Positions 16,404 through 25,744 are shown, numbered from the stretch's first letter. The stretch is DNA of 64,000 nucleotides from Anderseniella sp963700735 (GCA_963700735.1 CAVOYR010000002.1:124001-188000); one strand, 5' to 3'. Notes: a model not told the origin generated them from the sequence alone. Program-made: numbers and translations.

Positions 16404-18367
16404 TGACTGCCCTCGTGGAAGTGCTCGTAAATTGACGTTGCCAAACTTTTGCTGATTCCCTCAACCGCCTCGAGATCAGCCACCGATGCCTTGCTGACCG
16501 CGCGCGCCGACCCGAACGCCTGCAGCAACGCCTTCTTGCGCCCCGGCCCGATGCCGTCGATCTCGTCCAGCGGGTTGACCACGATCGCCTTGGATCGCCG
16601 TGCCCGGTGCGAGCCGATGGCAAACCGGTGCGCCTCGTCGCGCAACCTTTGCACATAATAAAGCACCGGGTCACGCTGTTCGAGCATGAACGGCGCTCTG
16701 CCGGTCACGTGAAACTGTTCGCGGCCCGCATCCCGGTCCGGGCCTTTCGAGATACCGGCCACCGCCACGCCTGTCACGCCAAGTTCCTCCAGTACGCTTA
16801 CCACCGACGACAACTGCCCCTTGCCGCCATCGATCAGCAGCAGGTCCGGCCACGCGCCGACGCTGGTATCGTCACTCGCACCCGTGACAGTTTCATCAAC
16901 GCCCGAAACCTCGTCCGGTTTCACCTCAGGCTTCGGTCCTTGCTCCTTCAATAGCCGCGAGAACCGCCGCGCCAGCATTTCGCGCATCATGCCGAAGTCG
17001 TCGCCGCCGGTGTCCTGCTCGGCCTTGATGTTGAACTTGCGGTAGTGCGCCTTGGCAAAGCCCTCTTCGCCTGCCACCACCATGGCGCCCACCGCGTTGG
17101 TGCCCTGGATATGCGAGTTGTCGTAGATCTCGATGCGGCGCGGCACCCGGTCGAGGCCAAACACCGTCTTCACGCCCTCCAGCAGTTTGCGTTGCGACGA
17201 TGTCTCGGCAAGCCTGCGGCCCAGCGCCTCGCGGGCATTGGTCTGTGCGTGCTGCACCAGCTCGCGCTTGTTGCCTCGCTGCGGCACGCTCATCTCGATG
17301 CGGCGTCCCGCCTTGGTGGACAGCGCATCTGCCAGCAGTTCAGCCTCGCTCGCCTCGTCCGACATCAGCACCAGCCGTGGCACCGGCTTGTCGTCGTAGA
17401 ACTGCGCGATGAACGCCGCCAGTACGTCGGGTGCCTCCCACGACTTGTCTGCCTTGGGAAAGTACGCCCGCGCACCCCAGTTCTGCCCGGCACGGATGAA
17501 GAACACCTGCACGCAACTCTGCCCACCCTGCTGCGCAAAGCCGAACACGTCCGCCTCGCCGATGCCTTCCGGGTTGATGCCCTGGCTCGCCGTCACATGG
17601 CTCATCGCCGAAATCCGGTCGCGATAGATGGCGGCGCGCTCAAAGTCGAGGTCGTTCGCGGCCTGCTCCATCTGTTGCGCCAGCGACTTCTTCACCGCGT
17701 CAGACCGGCCCGACAGGAACTCCTCGGCCTGCGCCACCAGGCCGTTGTAGTCCTCGACCGAAATCTCGCCGGTGCACGGCGCTGCACACCGCTTGATCTG
17801 GAACAGCAGGCAGGGCCGGGTGCGGTTCTCGTAGTAGCTGTCGGTGCACGAGCGCAGCAGGAACGCCTTCTGCAGCGAATTGATGGTGCTGTTGACCGAC
17901 CCCGCCGAGGCGAACGGGCCGTAGTAGCTGCCCTTGCGGTTGCGCGCACCGCGATGCTTGGTGATCTGCGCAACCTCGTGATCCTTGGCGATCAGGATGT
18001 AGGGAAACGACTTGTCGTCGCGCAGGATCACGTTGTAGCGGGGCTTCAGCCGCTTGATCAGGTTGGCTTCCAGCAGCAGCGCTTCCGGCTCTGTCTGCGT
18101 GGTCACGAACTCCATCGCCGAGGTGTTGGCAATCATCGCCGCGATGCGGTTGGTGTGCCCGCCCAGCCGCGTATAATTGCCGACCCGTGCCTTCAGGTTG
18201 CGCGCCTTGCCGACGTACAGAACGTCGCCCTTGGCGTCATACATCCGGTAGACGCCCGGCTTGCCCGGCAGGGTGCGCACGAACTGGCGGATCACGTCCG
18301 GCCCGCGCTTGGGCGCAGGCTGCTCGCTGTCATCATCGCCGGTTGGCCGGATGTCGTCGTCGTTCAT
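16400..18367 (-). CDS. uvrC: Excinuclease ABC subunit C
   Basis: A 655-residue nucleotide-excision repair nuclease that makes both incisions with UvrB. The N-terminal GIY-YIG domain is at about residues 35-115 (GKPGVYRMYDAKGDVLYVGKA). The UvrB-interacting UVR motif lies near residue 220-255 (SLAQQMEQAANDLDFERAAIYRDRI). The C-terminal RNase H-like nuclease has IEIYDNSHIQG and ends with tandem helix-hairpin-helix motifs (IDGIGPGRKKALLQAFGS). The linker near residue 490 is acidic and Asp/Val-rich. The stop overlaps pgsA by four bases. The length is typical for alphaproteobacteria. Confidence 0.97.
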   Translation of the reverse strand: MNDDDIRPTGDDDSEQPAPKRGPDVIRQFVRTLPGKPGVYRMYDAKGDVLYVGKARNLKARVGNYTRLGGHTNRIAAMIANTSAMEFVTTQTEPEALLLEANLIKRLKPRYNVILRDDKSFPYILIAKDHEVAQITKHRGARNRKGSYYGPFASAGSVNSTINSLQKAFLLRSCTDSYYENRTRPCLLFQIKRCAAPCTGEISVEDYNGLVAQAEEFLSGRSDAVKKSLAQQMEQAANDLDFERAAIYRDRISAMSHVTASQGINPEGIGEADVFGFAQQGGQSCVQVFFIRAGQNWGARAYFPKADKSWEAPDVLAAFIAQFYDDKPVPRLVLMSDEASEAELLADALSTKAGRRIEMSVPQRGNKRELVQHAQTNAREALGRRLAETSSQRKLLEGVKTVFGLDRVPRRIEIYDNSHIQGTNAVGAMVVAGEEGFAKAHYRKFNIKAEQDTGGDDFGMMREMLARRFSRLLKEQGPKPEVKPDEVSGVDETVTGASDDTSVGAWPDLLLIDGGKGQLSSVVSVLEELGVTGVAVAGISKGPDRDAGREQFHVTGRAPFMLEQRDPVLYYVQRLRDEAHRFAIGSHRARRSKAIVVNPLDEIDGIGPGRKKALLQAFGSARAVSKASVADLEAVEGISKSLATSIYEHFHEGSH

Positions 18368-18416
18368 GGGCCCTATGTAATGAAACGCTACACGTTTCGC
18401 GAGACCCTGTTACCGG

Positions 18417-18830
18417 TCATGTGCCGGTTTTCACCCGTTCGATCTCGATGCCGACGCTGGAGGCTTCGGGAATGATGTCGAGCTTCTCGACCCGCACCCG
18501 CACCCGCCGCACGGCCCTGTTGCGCATCACCTTTGCCGCGATCTTTTCTGCCAGCGTCTCGACCAGGTTGACATGGCCGTCCTGCACGATGGCCTTCACG
18601 TCCTTGACCACCTTTTCGTAGCTGACGACGTTCTTGATGTTGTCTTCCAGCGGCCCGCCCATTTCCTGCACGGCACAATCGATGTTCACCAGGATGCGCT
18701 GTGGATACCTCTTCTCGTGCTCGTAAATGCCGACCATGGCGATCAGCGCGAGGTCTCGAACGAAGATATGGCGCAAGCCCGCCTCCGCGTTGGCATAGTC
18801 CGACCGCAGCTGGCGGGGAGTCACTTCCAT
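18417..18830 (-). CDS. folB: Dihydroneopterin aldolase
   Basis: A 137-residue enzyme of folate synthesis that splits 7,8-dihydroneopterin to 6-hydroxymethyl-dihydropterin and glycolaldehyde. The family start is RHIFVRDLALIAMVGIYEHEKRYPQRILVNID, and the active-site region includes NLVETLAEKIA (catalytic Glu context) and a C-terminal VRVRVEKLDIIPEASSVGIEIER. I chose the ATG at 18830. The frame also opens from 18896, but that extension belongs to the preceding gene's reading space. It follows the SDR gene by 10 bases, which supports a shared pterin function. It lies just upstream of uvrC, same strand. Confidence 0.9.
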   Translation of the reverse strand: MEVTPRQLRSDYANAEAGLRHIFVRDLALIAMVGIYEHEKRYPQRILVNIDCAVQEMGGPLEDNIKNVVSYEKVVKDVKAIVQDGHVNLVETLAEKIAAKVMRNRAVRRVRVRVEKLDIIPEASSVGIEIERVKTGT

Positions 18831-18840
18831 TGTTTCAGTC

Positions 18841-19611
18841 CTATTCGTTGACGTCTGTGATGTCTGGCGTCTGCCAGGTGAGGTGCTGGCCACCATCGAG
18901 CACGATCATCTGCCCGGTCAAGGCAGGCGCGGCAAGAATGAAGCGCAACGCGGCAGACAGTTCTGCCGGTGAGGTGCCGCGCTGAAGCAGCGTCAGGCTG
19001 GCCTGCTGGTCAAGATCGGCCTCGTCCATCCGGCTGTTCGGCAAGGCCGGACCCGGCCCGATGGCGTTGACGCGGATGTGCGGTGCAAACGCCTGCGCCA
19101 TGGTGCGGGTTGCCGTCCACAAGCCGGACTTCGACAGTGTATACGAAAAGAATTTCGGATTCAGCTTCAGGACGCGCTGGTCAATCAGGTTGACGATGTT
19201 GCCGGTCTCGCCCGCCGGCAGTTGCGCGGCAAATGCCTGCGCCAGCAGCACCGGTGCGCGCAGGTTGGTGTTCATGTGCATGTCCCACGACCCTGCAGTC
19301 ACCGTGGACGCCTCGTCGGGTTCGAACAGCGATGCATTGTTGACCAGCAGGCTGAGCGGGCCAAGCGCGGCACCGGCCTCCCCGACGACGCGTTCGGCAG
19401 TTGCGGGCTGTGCAAGATCCCCGGCAATCGCCACGCCCCGCGCACCCGCCGCCTCGACCCCCGCCACGGTCTCCAGCGCTTCCGCGCGCGACGAGTTGTA
19501 GTGCACTGCCACCGACCAGCCGTCCGCTGCGAGGTCCAGCGCCAGTTGCCTGCCGATGCGCACGGCGGCCCCGGTGATCAGCGCGGTTTTGCGGGGCACG
19601 TCAGCCGCCAT
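18841..19611 (-). CDS. SDR family oxidoreductase, probable FolM-like pteridine reductase
   Basis: A 256-residue short-chain dehydrogenase/reductase. The cofactor motif TALITGAAVRIGRQLA at residues 9-24 has the Arg that favours NADP(H). The NNAS motif and the Y-x3-K catalytic pair (FFSYTLSKSGL) are present. The order to folB, 10 bases apart, and the 'LIDQRVLKLNPKFFSYT' segment match proteins annotated as dihydromonapterin or pteridine reductase FolM in alphaproteobacteria, so reduction of dihydrofolate or a pterin is the best guess. I chose the ATG at 19611; the frame continues upstream inside the AIM24 gene, which it overlaps by 11 bases. Confidence 0.8.
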   Translation of the reverse strand: MAADVPRKTALITGAAVRIGRQLALDLAADGWSVAVHYNSSRAEALETVAGVEAAGARGVAIAGDLAQPATAERVVGEAGAALGPLSLLVNNASLFEPDEASTVTAGSWDMHMNTNLRAPVLLAQAFAAQLPAGETGNIVNLIDQRVLKLNPKFFSYTLSKSGLWTATRTMAQAFAPHIRVNAIGPGPALPNSRMDEADLDQQASLTLLQRGTSPAELSAALRFILAAPALTGQMIVLDGGQHLTWQTPDITDVNE

Positions 19612-20335
19612 GCCGGTACTCGATACCCGCAGCCGGTGCGGCCCTTGATGCAGCAAGCTGCGACGATACCTGCAACGGAGAAGCAGAATCGCTGTAGGCT
19701 CCCGACTGCAGCCACACCCGGCCCGGCCCGCGCAGCACGGCGCGCGCGGCAATGTCGGTTGGGTATCCCTGCATCACCGCCACATCATCGATCACCACAG
19801 TCGCCGTCAGCGCAGCAATGGCCGATCCGCGCACGGCAATCGTTTCACCGGCAGAAAGCGACAGCTCCGACACCTCGCCCTGGCCACTGGAAAATACCCA
19901 GCCATTGCCCTCGGCCAGCATCAGCACCAGCCCGTCCGGCCGGCGTGACGATACCAGTCCCTTGATGTGCGAATATGGCCGCAGCTTCACGCCCGGCCCG
20001 GCCGCGAGAAAGCAGTCCTGCGGCAACAGCACCCGGCCCGACAGGTTGGTCAGGTCGAACGCCCCGACCGGCCCGCCCGGCGACAGCACCAGCTTGGTGT
20101 CCTTGCCACCGCTGCAGGTGGCCATCACCAGCGCAGGATGTCCGGCGCTGTCGAACGAGATGCCACCGTCATGGGCGATGATGGCCGTCAGCCACGTCAC
20201 CACCTTCTGTCCCGGCGCAAGCGTCAGCGCCACCTGCTGCATGATGCGGCCCGAGATGGAAAACCCTAGGTCGCAGGCATGGGCGCTGCGCGTTGCGTGC
20301 TGGTGCACGATCGAGGAAGGTTCGAGAAAACTCAT
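19601..20335 (-). CDS. AIM24 family protein
   Basis: A 244-residue protein of the AIM24 (TIGR00266/DUF124) family, beta-helical, tryptophan-RNA-binding attenuator-like fold, of unknown function; the yeast relative is a mitochondrial protein affecting MICOS. Features include repeated Gly-rich beta motifs, for example LTLAPGQKVVTWLTAI, GEVSELSLSAGETIAVRGSAI and ARAVLRGPGRVWLQSG near the C-terminus, the latter being the family-typical ending. No signal peptide or catalytic residue is seen. Its 3' end overlaps the start of the SDR gene by 11 bases, so they are likely cotranscribed with folB. Confidence 0.75.
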   Translation of the reverse strand: MSFLEPSSIVHQHATRSAHACDLGFSISGRIMQQVALTLAPGQKVVTWLTAIIAHDGGISFDSAGHPALVMATCSGGKDTKLVLSPGGPVGAFDLTNLSGRVLLPQDCFLAAGPGVKLRPYSHIKGLVSSRRPDGLVLMLAEGNGWVFSSGQGEVSELSLSAGETIAVRGSAIAALTATVVIDDVAVMQGYPTDIAARAVLRGPGRVWLQSGAYSDSASPLQVSSQLAASRAAPAAGIEYRHGG

Positions 20336-20499
20336 AGCGGAAAATACGCCCGGTGATCACACAAGTGGCCGCCTCGCACGAAGCGGCCTTGCCTCGCATC
20401 AAGTCATCCACACATGACAGCAATACTACGCTGCTTGTGTCTTTAGATGAAGCAGGCTTTTAACCAGTGATTAACGATTGTCCGCACGCGCCCGAACAA

Positions 20500-20868
20500 T
20501 CACCCCTTCGGCAGCAGGATCACATAGTGCTTGCGCACCTTCTTCACCGTCTGCCAGGTGCCGGTAAACCCGGCCGGAATGATGAAACCGTCACCGGCCT
20601 TCAGCGTCCAGCTTTCGCCGCTCTCGCTGGTCAGGATCGCCTCGCCCTCGATGAAGTGGCAGAACTCCCACTCCTCGTAGGCCAGCGCCCAGGTTCCCGG
20701 CTCGCATTCCCAGATGCCGCACAGCAGCCGGCCGTCCTCGCCGGTCCAGTGGTTCCAGGTGGTGGTGTTCATCGGTCCGCCTGCCACGACATTTGCAGGG
20801 TCGATGGTATCGTGTTCGGGCTCCGGCATGCCGGGGCCGGATGTTTTCATGATGATCAGACCAGTCAT
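20500..20868 (-). CDS. Cupin domain-containing protein
   Basis: A 122-residue single cupin of the DUF861 (cupin_3) type, a small beta-barrel. Characteristic segments are WECEPGTWALAYEEWEFCHFIEGEAILTSESGESWTLKAGDGFIIPAGFTGTWQTVKKVRKHYVI. The conserved E-x-CH and G-D-G-F-x-I-P elements are present. The ATG at 20868 overlaps the stop of the CoxL-like gene by four bases, which fixes the start and indicates coupling. Small cupins beside molybdenum hydroxylase subunits are seen in other genomes, but the substrate is unknown. Its function could be binding or isomerising a product of the hydroxylase; this is context only. Confidence 0.82.
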   Translation of the reverse strand: MTGLIIMKTSGPGMPEPEHDTIDPANVVAGGPMNTTTWNHWTGEDGRLLCGIWECEPGTWALAYEEWEFCHFIEGEAILTSESGESWTLKAGDGFIIPAGFTGTWQTVKKVRKHYVILLPKG

Positions 20869-23210
20869 TCGGCAGCATCTCCTGTTTGAGCCGACTGGAT
20901 GGCCCGCCACACCTTCAGCGGTGTCAGCGGCATGTCCAGATGTGAAATACCAAGCGGTTCCAGCGCGTTCATCACCGCGTTGACGACAGCAGGCGGTGCG
21001 CCGGTGGCCCCGGCCTCGCCGGCGCCCTTGATGCCCAGCGGGTTGGACGCGCTCGGCGCATCCTGGTTGAACTCCAGCGTGAACGCCGGGATGTTGCTGG
21101 CGCGCGGCATGCAGTAGTCCATGAAGGAGCCGGTCAGCAACTGGCCGGTCTCGTCATACTCGACGCCCTCCAGCATGGCCTGACCGATGCCCTGCACCGC
21201 GCCCCCCATCACCTGGCCGCCGGCGATCAGCGGGTTGACGATGTTGCCGAAGTCGTCAACCACCGTGTAGCCGGTGATCTCGATGCTGCCGGTGTCAGGA
21301 TCAACCTCCACCTCGCACACGTGCGCGCCGTTGGGATAGCTGAAAGACTTGCGCTCGAACACCTGCGACGACGACAGCGTTTCCGGCACGCCCTCCGGCA
21401 GTTTTCCGGCCATGGACCGCAACTGCTTCTCCAGCGCCAGCAGCGCGATAGCCCGGTCGGTTCCGGCGATGGAGAACTTGCCCGAGCGAAACTCGATGTC
21501 CTGCACTGCCGCTTCCAGCACATGCGCTGCGGCCTGCTTGCCCTTGTTGACCACCTCGTGGCTGGTGTTCAGCACCGCCGATCCGACGATCATCAGCGAG
21601 CGCGCGCCGCCATGTCCGCCGCCGGTGGCGATCTTGTCGGTATCGCCGGTCACGTAGCGCACCTTCGAAGGGTCGATGCCGAGCTCCGTGGCAATGATCT
21701 GCTTGTAGGCCGTCTCGTGGCCCTGGCCCGTTGCCGTTCCGCCTGTCATCAGGCTCACCCCGCCATCATCCTCAAACCGGATCTCGGCAAAATCGGCCGG
21801 CATGCCCAGCACAACTTCCAGGTAGCTCGACACCCCGAGCCCGCGCATCCTGCCCTTGCGCGCGGACGCCTTGCGGCGTTTCTCGAAGCCATCGGCATCA
21901 TGGGCCGCCAGGGCGCGCGACAACGTGCGGTCAAAGTCGCCCGTGTCGATCACCATGCCCAGCGCCATCTTGTGCGGATACTCCCGGATAAAGTTCTGCC
22001 GCCGCAATTTGATCGGGTCACGGCCCGTCTCGCGCGCGGCAAGGTCCACCAGCCGCTCGACCACATAGGCTGCCTCCGGCCGGCCTGCACCGCGATAGGC
22101 ATCCACCGGCACGGTGTTGGTGAACACCGCATCGACCGCCATCGAGATGGCGGGGATGGTATAGTTGCCGCCCATCGTCACCCAGCTTGCAGATGTCGGA
22201 ATGATGGTGGCGAACGACGACAGGTAGGCACCCATGTTGGCCGTGGTCTCGACCTTCAGCGCGGTAAACCGGCCGTCAGCGTCCATGGCCAATGAGGCGG
22301 TGGTCAGGTGATCGCGGCCATGCACTTCGGCCAGGAAGTTCTCGGCACGCGAGGCAATCCACTTCACCGGCCGGCCAAGCAGTTTGGCGGCAAACATCAC
22401 CATGACGTTTTCTGGATAGACGAAATTCTTCGCCCCGAACCCGCCACCCACGTCCGGCATCACCACGCGGATCTTCTCCGGCGGGCACTTGAAAATCGCT
22501 GCCGCCATCTGGCCCTTCTGCGCGTGGATCGCCTGACCGGACATGTGGAGGATCAGCTGGTCCTTGGCGGCATCGTAGTCACCCAGGCTGCCGCGCGGCT
22601 CGATGGCCGATGGTGCCACCCGGTTGTTGATGAAGGTCAGCGTGGTGACGTGCGCGGCATCGGCAATCGCCTTGTCCGTTGCAGCGGCGTCACCCTTGTG
22701 AAAGTGATATGCCCGGTTCGACTTGATGGCGGGATGGATGAGCTTGGTCCTCTTGTCCAGCACGCTCGCCAGATCGACCACCGGCGTCTGGTCCTTGTAA
22801 TCCACCTCGACAGCCTCGGCTGCTGCCGCCGCCTGATCGGCGGTCTCTGCGATCACCATCGCCACCGTGTCGCCCACATAGCGCGCCACGTCACCAGTCA
22901 GCGCAAACCGCTCCGGCACGGCAACGCCATTCTCGTCTACGCCGTCGATGGCGGTCACCGTGGGAAACGGCCCGAGGCCCGCCTTCTTGACGTCCTTGTG
23001 GGTCAACACTTTCAGCACCCCCGGCATCGCCGCAGCAGCACTCACATCGATCTTGCCGATCTTCGCGTGCGCAAACGGCGAGCGCACGAACGCCGCATGG
23101 GCGATGTTGTCGAGCCTGATGTCGTCGACGTAACACCCCGCGCCCGTCATGAAACGCTCATCCTCGACACGCCGCACGGCCTGCCCGACTGCAAACTTCT
23201 GAATGCTCAT
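20865..23210 (-). CDS. Xanthine dehydrogenase family molybdopterin-binding subunit (CoxL form II-like)
   Basis: A 781-residue large subunit of a molybdenum hydroxylase. The N-terminal aldehyde oxidase/xanthine dehydrogenase a/b hammerhead domain covers about 20-130, and the molybdopterin-binding domain the rest. The active-site loop reads AYRGAGR (residues 371-377), which is the form II CoxL-like pattern; form I carbon monoxide dehydrogenases have AYRCSFR. The conserved active-site Glu is in IKGAGEAGATG (Glu732). So it is not a true CO dehydrogenase but an enzyme of unknown substrate. The partner FAD (CoxM-like) and 2Fe-2S (CoxS-like) subunits are not in this neighbourhood, so it is an orphan large subunit here. 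The next gene (cupin) is coupled to it. Confidence 0.88.
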   Translation of the reverse strand: MSIQKFAVGQAVRRVEDERFMTGAGCYVDDIRLDNIAHAAFVRSPFAHAKIGKIDVSAAAAMPGVLKVLTHKDVKKAGLGPFPTVTAIDGVDENGVAVPERFALTGDVARYVGDTVAMVIAETADQAAAAAEAVEVDYKDQTPVVDLASVLDKRTKLIHPAIKSNRAYHFHKGDAAATDKAIADAAHVTTLTFINNRVAPSAIEPRGSLGDYDAAKDQLILHMSGQAIHAQKGQMAAAIFKCPPEKIRVVMPDVGGGFGAKNFVYPENVMVMFAAKLLGRPVKWIASRAENFLAEVHGRDHLTTASLAMDADGRFTALKVETTANMGAYLSSFATIIPTSASWVTMGGNYTIPAISMAVDAVFTNTVPVDAYRGAGRPEAAYVVERLVDLAARETGRDPIKLRRQNFIREYPHKMALGMVIDTGDFDRTLSRALAAHDADGFEKRRKASARKGRMRGLGVSSYLEVVLGMPADFAEIRFEDDGGVSLMTGGTATGQGHETAYKQIIATELGIDPSKVRYVTGDTDKIATGGGHGGARSLMIVGSAVLNTSHEVVNKGKQAAAHVLEAAVQDIEFRSGKFSIAGTDRAIALLALEKQLRSMAGKLPEGVPETLSSSQVFERKSFSYPNGAHVCEVEVDPDTGSIEITGYTVVDDFGNIVNPLIAGGQVMGGAVQGIGQAMLEGVEYDETGQLLTGSFMDYCMPRASNIPAFTLEFNQDAPSASNPLGIKGAGEAGATGAPPAVVNAVMNALEPLGISHLDMPLTPLKVWRAIQSAQTGDAAE

Positions 23211-23293
23211 TGTTGCCCGTTGATTTTGAAAGGAAGTGTTATGCGCTGATTACTGCATGAGGCAGGTGATGCGCGCAAGGCGGCGGCGGGCCG

Positions 23294-24505
23294 TCAGGCG
23301 GAAACCTTGGCCAGCAACTCTTCCCTTGTCGCCGTGAAGCCGCCCGCTACCCACCAGTCTTCCAGCCGGCGCAGCGTGGCACCAAGCTGCGGCCCCGGCT
23401 CAAGTCCTGCGGCAACAAGGTCGGCGCCTGTCAACGGCATGACCGGTACTGGCCAGTCTTCAGGCAACCTCAGCAAGCCACGCCATGAGGCATCATCGGC
23501 GCTTGCGGCACTGTCCGCCCAGGCCAGCCGTACCGCGCGGGCGAACGTCCCGCCGCCTGTCTGGTACAGCACCACCTTGCGTTCAGCCTCGCGCAAGGCC
23601 GGCGACGGGGGCATCGCCGACAGGACCGCCGAAAGCTCGCGGGTGTCGGCGTTGGACAGCCGCAGGCTGTCGCCCGTCGCTTCGGGATCAAGATCGAACG
23701 CCGCCGCCAGCCGCAGCGGATAGTCCGGCGCCAGTTGGTTTGCCGCGTCGATGGCAACGACCCGTGCAAGGCGCGCTGCATTGAGGAGTGACCCGAACAG
23801 CGCCGAGCTGACCCCCGTCCGGTTCATCAGCTCTGCCGCATCGCCTGCCCCGCCGGCCAGCAGCAGCTTGCTCATTTCCTGGCCAACCCGCTCGCGAGAC
23901 AACTGCCCAAGCCCTGCCACGTTGCGTTCACACGCAGCAAGTGCTGCCGCATCGGCGGTGCCTTGCCCGTACTGGGCGTGGAACCGGAAGAACCGCAGGA
24001 TGCGCAGGTAGTCTTCTTTAATTCGCGCGTCAGGGTCGCCCGCAAACCGGATTTTCTGATTGAATATGTCGTCAATAACGTCGAGCGGATCGAGTACATT
24101 GCCGTGACGGTCGCAATACAACGCGTTCATGGTGAAGTCGCGCCGGGCCGCGTCCGCCTGCCAGTCGCCGGTGAAGGCAACGGTTGCGCGGCGGCCATCG
24201 GTACTTACGTCATGACGTAGTGTCGTCACCTCGAAGGTATTGTTTTCGCTGACGATTGTCACCGTGCCGTGGTCGATGCCGGTGGGGTGGGCCTTCAGGC
24301 CTGCCGCTCTTGCCGCTGCAATGGTGGCGTCAGGCTCGAGCGTGGTGGCGATGTCGATCTCGTGCACCGGCCGGTCCAGCAGCGCATTGCGCACCGCCCC
24401 GCCAACAATGCGTGCCTCGCCACCGGCTGCCTCGATGGCGTCGAAAACCTTTGACAAACCAATGGCTTGCAACATCGGATGCTGGCTCAACGGGGGCGCG
24501 TTCAT
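23294..24505 (-). CDS. CCA tRNA nucleotidyltransferase (class II-type)
   Basis: A 403-residue nucleotidyltransferase of the poly(A) polymerase/CCA-adding family, which maintains the 3' CCA of tRNA. The catalytic head has GGEARIVGGAVRNALLDRPVHEIDIATT, with the IVGGAVRN and DxD (EIDIATT) motifs. The RRDFTMNALYCDRHGNVLDPLD block is also complete, as is the KEDYLRILRFFRFHAQYG neck. The tail helical domain is typical but ends without an HD phosphatase domain. I chose the ATG at 24505 since it overlaps the NUDIX stop by four bases, and the family start follows. This NUDIX-cca-DUF1285 group is conserved in Rhizobiales. Confidence 0.9.
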   Translation of the reverse strand: MNAPPLSQHPMLQAIGLSKVFDAIEAAGGEARIVGGAVRNALLDRPVHEIDIATTLEPDATIAAARAAGLKAHPTGIDHGTVTIVSENNTFEVTTLRHDVSTDGRRATVAFTGDWQADAARRDFTMNALYCDRHGNVLDPLDVIDDIFNQKIRFAGDPDARIKEDYLRILRFFRFHAQYGQGTADAAALAACERNVAGLGQLSRERVGQEMSKLLLAGGAGDAAELMNRTGVSSALFGSLLNAARLARVVAIDAANQLAPDYPLRLAAAFDLDPEATGDSLRLSNADTRELSAVLSAMPPSPALREAERKVVLYQTGGGTFARAVRLAWADSAASADDASWRGLLRLPEDWPVPVMPLTGADLVAAGLEPGPQLGATLRRLEDWWVAGGFTATREELLAKVSA

Positions 24506-25146
24506 GGCCCATACACCCGGTCGTGCAGGTTCTTCAGCATGCCTGCCGTCGCCCCCCACACATATCGCTCGCCGTATGGCATCGCGTAAAAATACCGCGT
24601 CTTTCCCTGGTACTCGCGCGAATGACGCAGGTGATTTTCGGTGTCCATGAAGTGCGACAGCGGCACCTCGAAGATGTCCGTCACCTCGCCCGGTTCCGGC
24701 ACCAGCGTGAAACCGGGCCGCAGGAAGGCCACCACCGGCACCACGCGAAATCCGGTACGTGTCTGATACACATCAAGAAATCCGACCGGCTCGACAAACT
24801 CCGGCGCAACGCCGGTTTCCTCGTGGGTCTCGCGCAGCGCACACGCCACCGGTCCATCGTCGCACGGGTCGATCTTGCCACCGGGAAACGCAATCTGACC
24901 GGCATGCGTTGGCAAACCATCTGAGCGTTGCGTCAGCAGCACCTGCAGGTCGCCGTCGCGCTCGACCAGTCCAACCAGCACCGCCGCACGCCGGATGCGC
25001 GAGGGATCATCGGGGGCCCAGCCATCGTTCAGGTCCTCGTCGGAGCGCAGCGCACGGGCCTCGTGATTGAGCGCCTCAACCGGCAGACTGGTGTGAAGCC
25101 TCGGCAGAAAAGTCTTCTGGAACAATGACCTGGTAATGATTGGCAT
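24502..25146 (-). CDS. NUDIX CoA pyrophosphatase
   Basis: A 214-residue NUDIX hydrolase of the CoA pyrophosphatase (NudL/UPF0035) group, which splits CoA and its derivatives to phosphopantetheine and 3',5'-ADP. The family signature LLTQRSDGLPTHAG followed by QIAFPGGKIDPCDDG is present. The NUDIX box ALRETHEETGV follows, with Asp in the position where canonical boxes have the first Glu, as is usual in this subgroup. The N-terminal extension (about 45 residues) is longer than in E. coli NudL. It lies 7 bases after DUF1285 and overlaps cca by four bases. Confidence 0.9.
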   Translation of the reverse strand: MPIITRSLFQKTFLPRLHTSLPVEALNHEARALRSDEDLNDGWAPDDPSRIRRAAVLVGLVERDGDLQVLLTQRSDGLPTHAGQIAFPGGKIDPCDDGPVACALRETHEETGVAPEFVEPVGFLDVYQTRTGFRVVPVVAFLRPGFTLVPEPGEVTDIFEVPLSHFMDTENHLRHSREYQGKTRYFYAMPYGERYVWGATAGMLKNLHDRVYGP

Positions 25147-25153
25147 GACCGGT

Positions 25154-25744
25154 CTAAAGCCCCGCCTCGTGCGCGGTCATCATCGGCCAGAACGCGCCCG
25201 ACGACCACAGTCCAAACCAGCTTTCACCGTCTTGCATAATGGTACAACCGGCTGCAACCAGGTCATGGAACGCCGCTCGCCCCACCCGCGCCTGAAGCCC
25301 GCCGCGCACCGTGACATAGGCAAGCTTCACGCCCCCGCCGGCCACCGGGCTGTCGCGCATAACCAGCGGATGATCGGGTCCGATGGCCACCTCGTCGCCA
25401 AGGTTGGTGACAATGGTCACCACCTGTTCGCGCCCAGTGCCCCGAGCCTCAACGGACACTGCCACGAAAGCGCAGTCCTCGACCGTAATGAACCGCTTTT
25501 CTGCTGGTGTAACAAGCACATGCGACCCGTCTGGTTCGCGCCGCAGGATCGAGGCAAACAGCGCCACCAGCCCAGCCCGCCGGATCCGCTCGCCCTCGTG
25601 GAACCAGCGGCCCTCGGCATCGATGCGGATGTCGATCGGCGCTTCGACGGCTGGTGACCAATCATCCACCGGGGCGGGCGCGCGGCGCGGCATGTCGCCA
25701 GCGGCAATCGACTCCAGTCCCGCGATGTCCGGCAAGGTGCTCAT
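25154..25744 (-). CDS. DUF1285 domain-containing protein
   Basis: A 196-residue cytosolic protein matching the DUF1285 family, of unknown function, that starts PVEIDIRIDAEGRWFHEGERIRR-like (here APIDIRIDAEGRWFHEG, near residue 37) and continues with RREPDGSHVLVTPAEKRFITVEDCAFVA. The N-terminal 30 residues are Pro/Ala-rich. I chose the ATG at 25744 (MSTLPDI). It is the first gene of the group DUF1285-NUDIX-cca and is divergent from the moxR gene across a 215-base spacer that would hold both promoters. The consistent association with MoxR-DUF58 suggests a related role, still unproven. Confidence 0.82.
   Translation of the reverse strand: MSTLPDIAGLESIAAGDMPRRAPAPVDDWSPAVEAPIDIRIDAEGRWFHEGERIRRAGLVALFASILRREPDGSHVLVTPAEKRFITVEDCAFVAVSVEARGTGREQVVTIVTNLGDEVAIGPDHPLVMRDSPVAGGGVKLAYVTVRGGLQARVGRAAFHDLVAAGCTIMQDGESWFGLWSSGAFWPMMTAHEAGL

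Noticed and set aside
17045..18475. 476-residue plus-strand ORF within uvrC
   Set aside because: Antisense to uvrC, which has all its domains; no family similarity in the ORF.
20865..23210. Aerobic carbon monoxide dehydrogenase CoxL
   Set aside because: The active-site loop is AYRGAGR rather than the AYRCSFR of form I CO dehydrogenases, and coxM/coxS are absent.
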